Source: Mycolicibacterium rutilum (lineage in GTDB: Bacteria; Actinomycetota; Actinomycetes; Mycobacteriales; Mycobacteriaceae). Taken from it: a stretch of DNA of 64,000 nt. Below the pieces are notes generated by a model. The model saw nothing but the letters and a program-made list of their open reading frames with translations. It had not been told where the DNA came from and did not search any database. Of the stretch, positions 60,603 to 64,000 are shown piece after piece (the stretch's first letter is position 1; every line of letters begins with the position of its first letter). The translations under genes were made by a program, and so were the position numbers. The stretch lies in assembly GCF_900108565.1 (NCBI RefSeq), contig NZ_LT629971.1, positions 3,906,001 to 3,970,000 of the forward strand, in the 5' to 3' direction.

Positions 60603-63347
60603 GTGATCGGCCGCGACAACGAGCTGGAGGTGATCACTGCCGCCGCGACCGCGTTGGCAGAGCGCGGATGTGCATTGGTTGTTGAAGGCGAGCCTGGGAT
60701 CGGGAAGACCACTCTGCTGGCGGCTGCCGCAGGGTGGGCGAAGTGCCAGGGGTTCACCGTCTTGTCGTGTGCCGGGGTGCAGTCACAGGCCGCGGTGGGC
60801 TACGCGGGTCTGCACGAATTGGTGCACCCCATTCTCAATAGCGCCGACGCGTTGCCGGAGCACCAGCGGGCGGCTCTTCTGGCCGCGCTCGGCCTCGCCG
60901 AGGCTGGCGTGCCCAACCCGTTGCTGATCGGCGTCGCGACGCTCGGGCTGGTCGAGGAGGCCGCGGCCACCCGACCCATGCTGCTCGTGATCGACGATGC
61001 GCAGTGGCTCGACGATTCCACGCTGCACGTTGTGACCTTCATCGGGCGCCGCATCGCGAACACGCCGGTGATGATGCTGTGCGCCGCAAGGCCCCGCATC
61101 GACGGGGAATCATCACAACTCTCGTCGTTGCCGCACCTCCAGTTGGACGCACTGGATATCGCGACGTCGCGCCTCCTGATGGAGGAGGCGCTGGCCGGTG
61201 TCGACGGGCACGGGCTAAGCGCGCTTACCCAACGGCGCGTCTTGACCGAAGCTGCGGGAAATCCGTTGGCCATTGCCGAACTCACGAAGGCACTGTTGGC
61301 CGGCGGCGAGGAACAGAGGAACCCGCCGCTGACGCCTCTGCCGACGACGCGTCGCATCGAACGCGCTTTCCTGGAGCAACTACATGGCGTTCCTGAACCC
61401 AGTCGCCGGATGCTGGGATTGATCGCCGCCGGCGGAGATACTGCAATGGCTGAACTTGCCGACGCGGCGCGGCACGTCGGTCTGTCAGATGCCGATCTGG
61501 ATCCACTCGAGCGGTGCGGGCTGATCACAGTCGTCGCCGGATCGCTCCAGGTGCGCCATCCCCTGATCCGGTCTGTGGCCTACCGGGCGACACCTCTGAC
61601 GCAACGTTCGGCCTTCCACCACGCGCTGGCCGACGCCACCACCGATGCGATGAGAGCCGCCTGGCACCGCTCGGCGGCGGCCTACGGACCCGACGAGGGA
61701 GTCGCCGCCGACCTCGAAACCGCGGCCCAAGCCGCACAACTTCGTGGCGCCAATGCAGAAGCGGCACGCGCATGGCGGCGTGCGGCCGCGCTGTCGCCGT
61801 CGGCGAACGATCGCATCCGGTGCCTCGTCAGCGCAATCGAACCCGCGTACCGGGCAGGGCTGACCGCCGAAGCAATCGACATCCTCGACGAGGCCGAGCC
61901 GTTGGCCATTGATCTCGGGCACCAGTTCGATCTTGCGTTCGCGCGCTTCACCCTCGCCGTCACAACCGGCGTAACGGCGCCGCCGGTAGAGGATCTGGTG
62001 GCGCTGGCGGACCGGTTCGGAAGCCACGGTGAGTTGGACACGCATATCCGCCTGCTCGCCGCCGCGGCAGCGCAGTGTCGGATGCACGGACTCGACGAAC
62101 GTGACCGTGATCTAATCGCCGAGCGCCTGCACCAAGTCGAGCACCTGGACCACCCGGCAGTCGAAGTGGCCTTGGCGACCCTTGAGGACACCAAGTATGC
62201 ACGCCAGTTCCGTTGCCGCGCCGCAACATTGCAGGATGCCCTGAGTGATGACCTGACGGCGCTGATGTCGATGGGGCTGGCGGCCGAGTCGGCTTCTGAT
62301 CTGGCGACCGCTCGGTCATGCTGGGACGGTTCCATCAAGGTGGCCCGAAGGACAGGTGCGCCCGCGATCGAGTGTGAGGCGCTGCGCGGCTCAGCGCGAT
62401 CGCAGATCATCGCCGGGCAATTGACCGAGGCCGCCGTTAGCGCGCACAACGCATTCCGGATCGCCACCGATGCGGATCTCGGGCTCAGCATGGGCGCTGC
62501 AGCTGCCCTGCTGGCGCGGATCCAAGCATGGCAGGGCGATACCAAATCCGCTCAGCAGTCACTGGCGACAGCGCAACAGAACCTGCCCAGCGACACTCCC
62601 CTACTGTGGCTCGACGACCTGGCCTGGGCCAGTGGCCTGCTTGCTCTGACCACACACGACAGCGAGCGCGCCTTCACCGAACTTTCGCAGATGAACCGTG
62701 ACCGCAGTTCCCGTCGCTGGGCTATCGCCGACCTCACCGAAGCCGCCGTCGCCAGCGGCCACACCCGAGTGATCTGCCAGCTGGTCGACGAAATCGACAC
62801 CGAGGCGAGCGCACTGGGTTCCCCACACATCGTCATGCTGGTACACCGCAGCCGGGCACTGATCGCCGGTACGGAGAAGCACGCAGAGCACCACTTCCAC
62901 GCCGCCCTGGACATCGAGGACGCCGAGGCCCAAGCGCCGTTGGAGTACGCCCGCACCCAGATGAGCTACGGCGAATGGCTCCGACGACAACGACGCATCA
63001 TCGACGCACGCACCCAGTTAGCCGCAGCACTACGAGTTTTCGAACACCGCGGAGCAGCGCCCTGGGCTCAACGCACACGAGGTGAACTGCGCGCCGCCGG
63101 CGTGCAAATGCCAGGCGCGGCATCGGCAATCGACGTGCTCACGACCAAACTCTCGCCGCAGGAATTACAGATCGCACGGCTCGCCGCCGCCGGACTGACC
63201 AACCGCCAGATCGCCGACCAAATCTACATCTCACATCGGACGGTCGCGGCGCACCTGTACAAGATCTTCCCCAAGCTCGGCATCACTCGCCGCGCTCAAC
63301 TACGAGACGCCATCGAACTCGACAACGCGACGCCCGCCGGCGAGTAG
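60603..63347 (+). CDS. LAL-type LuxR-family regulator with AAA ATPase domain
   Basis: A 914-residue large ATP-binding regulator of the LuxR family. The N-terminal AAA/NACHT-like domain has Walker A GEPGIGKTT (about residues 29-37) and Walker B 'MLLVIDDAQWLD'. The long helical middle resembles TPR-like repeats. The C-terminal LuxR HTH is 'LSPQELQIARLAAAGLTNRQIADQIYISHRTVAAHLYKIFPKLGITRRAQLRDAIE'. Start GTG 60603. Such regulators usually activate adjacent genes; the downstream zinc alcohol dehydrogenase is a candidate. Confidence 0.93.
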   Translation: MIGRDNELEVITAAATALAERGCALVVEGEPGIGKTTLLAAAAGWAKCQGFTVLSCAGVQSQAAVGYAGLHELVHPILNSADALPEHQRAALLAALGLAEAGVPNPLLIGVATLGLVEEAAATRPMLLVIDDAQWLDDSTLHVVTFIGRRIANTPVMMLCAARPRIDGESSQLSSLPHLQLDALDIATSRLLMEEALAGVDGHGLSALTQRRVLTEAAGNPLAIAELTKALLAGGEEQRNPPLTPLPTTRRIERAFLEQLHGVPEPSRRMLGLIAAGGDTAMAELADAARHVGLSDADLDPLERCGLITVVAGSLQVRHPLIRSVAYRATPLTQRSAFHHALADATTDAMRAAWHRSAAAYGPDEGVAADLETAAQAAQLRGANAEAARAWRRAAALSPSANDRIRCLVSAIEPAYRAGLTAEAIDILDEAEPLAIDLGHQFDLAFARFTLAVTTGVTAPPVEDLVALADRFGSHGELDTHIRLLAAAAAQCRMHGLDERDRDLIAERLHQVEHLDHPAVEVALATLEDTKYARQFRCRAATLQDALSDDLTALMSMGLAAESASDLATARSCWDGSIKVARRTGAPAIECEALRGSARSQIIAGQLTEAAVSAHNAFRIATDADLGLSMGAAAALLARIQAWQGDTKSAQQSLATAQQNLPSDTPLLWLDDLAWASGLLALTTHDSERAFTELSQMNRDRSSRRWAIADLTEAAVASGHTRVICQLVDEIDTEASALGSPHIVMLVHRSRALIAGTEKHAEHHFHAALDIEDAEAQAPLEYARTQMSYGEWLRRQRRIIDARTQLAAALRVFEHRGAAPWAQRTRGELRAAGVQMPGAASAIDVLTTKLSPQELQIARLAAAGLTNRQIADQIYISHRTVAAHLYKIFPKLGITRRAQLRDAIELDNATPAGE

Positions 63348-63406
63348 CCATACTTGTGGTCAACGTACTTATGCCGCGACGCCGCTCAAGCTGATGGCAT
63401 GGATAC

Positions 63407-64000
63407 ATGAACTCTTATCGGGCGTATCAGGTCACTGGACAACGTGAATTCTCCCTCGTCGACCGCGAACTGCACGACCCCGCCCCCGGGCACGTGCGGA
63501 TCCGGACGGCCGCGTGCGGGGTATGCCACAGCGATGTTCTGGCCGTGGAGGGACAGCGCCCAGACCCGACGACCCCGATGGTTCCCGGCCACGAGGCAGT
63601 CGGGACCATTGATGCCATCGGCGCCGGGGTGGAACCTCGGTGGCAGGTCGGTGACCGCGTCGGGGTGGGATTCCTGGGCGGCCACTGCGGTCGGTGCGAC
63701 TTCTGCCGCCGCGGTGACTTCGTCAACTGCACCGACCAACCCCAACCCGGGACGACCGTCGACGGCGGGTATGCCGAGATCGTCTACGCCAGGGCTTCTG
63801 GGCTGGTGCGGGTTCCGGAGGACTTCGACGCGCTGACGGCCGCACCCCTGTTGTGTGCCGGGGTGACCGTCTTCAACGCCCTGCGCGTCGCCCAGGCGCC
63901 GGTGAACTCACTGGTGGCGGTACAGGGCATCGGAGGATTGGGCCATCTGGGCGTGCAGTACGCCAAGAAAATGGGTTACCGCGTCGCCGCACTAGCCCGC
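63407..64000 (+). CDS. Zinc-dependent alcohol dehydrogenase (partial, runs off the window)
   Basis: The frame is open from ATG 63407 to the window end (198 codons) with no stop. It has 'RTAACGVCHSDVLAVEG' (catalytic-zinc Cys), 'VPGHEAVGTIDAIGAGV' (His-Glu), the structural-zinc cysteines in 'GGHCGRCDFCRRGDFVNC' and the start of the Rossmann fold 'VAVQGIGGLGHLGVQYAKKMGYRVAAL'. It is a zinc alcohol dehydrogenase of the AdhC/YahK-like group. Codon use and spacing to the regulator support a real gene; its C-terminal half is outside the window. Confidence 0.9.
   Translation, partial: MNSYRAYQVTGQREFSLVDRELHDPAPGHVRIRTAACGVCHSDVLAVEGQRPDPTTPMVPGHEAVGTIDAIGAGVEPRWQVGDRVGVGFLGGHCGRCDFCRRGDFVNCTDQPQPGTTVDGGYAEIVYARASGLVRVPEDFDALTAAPLLCAGVTVFNALRVAQAPVNSLVAVQGIGGLGHLGVQYAKKMGYRVAALAR

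Overview
The window is high-GC DNA with actinobacterial codon usage (GC-rich third positions, many GTG starts, 4-base ATGA/GTGA overlaps). The gene families point to a fast-growing Mycobacterium (Mycolicibacterium) species. Supporting families are a DUF385/F420-type protein, Kst/Hsa-like ring-cleavage enzymes, small Cys-rich lipoproteins, a VapBC pair, a LAL-type LuxR regulator, and a tetritol (threitol/erythritol) locus of the kind characterised in M. smegmatis. I see no rRNA, tRNA, CRISPR array or intact insertion sequence.

Layout. 1-13 kb is mixed housekeeping and accessory: the tail of an oxidoreductase, a membrane protein, a lipoprotein, a type-B carboxylesterase, a copper amine oxidase broken by one frameshift, a kinase-like/DUF fusion protein, a YnfA-type membrane protein, a SCO6745-family protein, a gluconate module (GntR regulator, GntK, GntP), an RDD protein and a DoxX protein carrying ten 11-residue repeats. 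13-32.5 kb is one large polyol/tetritol catabolic region: two FGGY kinases, a LysR regulator, an SDR and SorC regulator pair, and an apparent 12-gene, 13.3-kb operon read rightward from a multi-palindrome operator. That operon encodes a zinc polyol dehydrogenase, a CUT1 ABC importer with two different ATPases, a DAK-type erythrulose kinase, an RpiB-type isomerase, a CUT2 (ribose-type) importer and a second SDR dehydrogenase. The proposed flow is tetritol import, oxidation to erythrulose, phosphorylation by the DAK enzyme and isomerisation to erythrose 4-phosphate.

32.5-35.7 kb is a decaying aromatic/steroid-type patch: a KshA-like N-terminal remnant, an intact HsaC-like extradiol dioxygenase, an intact HsaA-like flavin monooxygenase component and a broken meta-cleavage hydrolase. 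35.7-48 kb holds an EamA exporter, a DUF385 protein, a polyamine-type ABC operon whose ATPase seems to start at CTG, an SRPBCC protein, a DHA2-type MFS exporter, an NCS1 permease, a hydrolase, a methyltransferase, a thioesterase and a proline-rich membrane protein. 48-64 kb is regulator-rich and accessory: TetR, MarR, HxlR and LAL regulators, most beside recognisable inverted repeats and likely target enzymes, plus VapBC. It also contains clear gene decay: an XRE/MmyB regulator with two frameshifts, and a truncated MerR gene fused head-to-head to a truncated Baeyer-Villiger-type monooxygenase.

All functions are read from sequence motifs and family knowledge; no database search was run. The most interesting items are the tetritol operon with its dual-ATPase importer and operator, the hendecad-repeat DoxX protein, the probable CTG start, and the decay scars at 3.6, 32.5, 35.6 and 56.1-56.8 kb.
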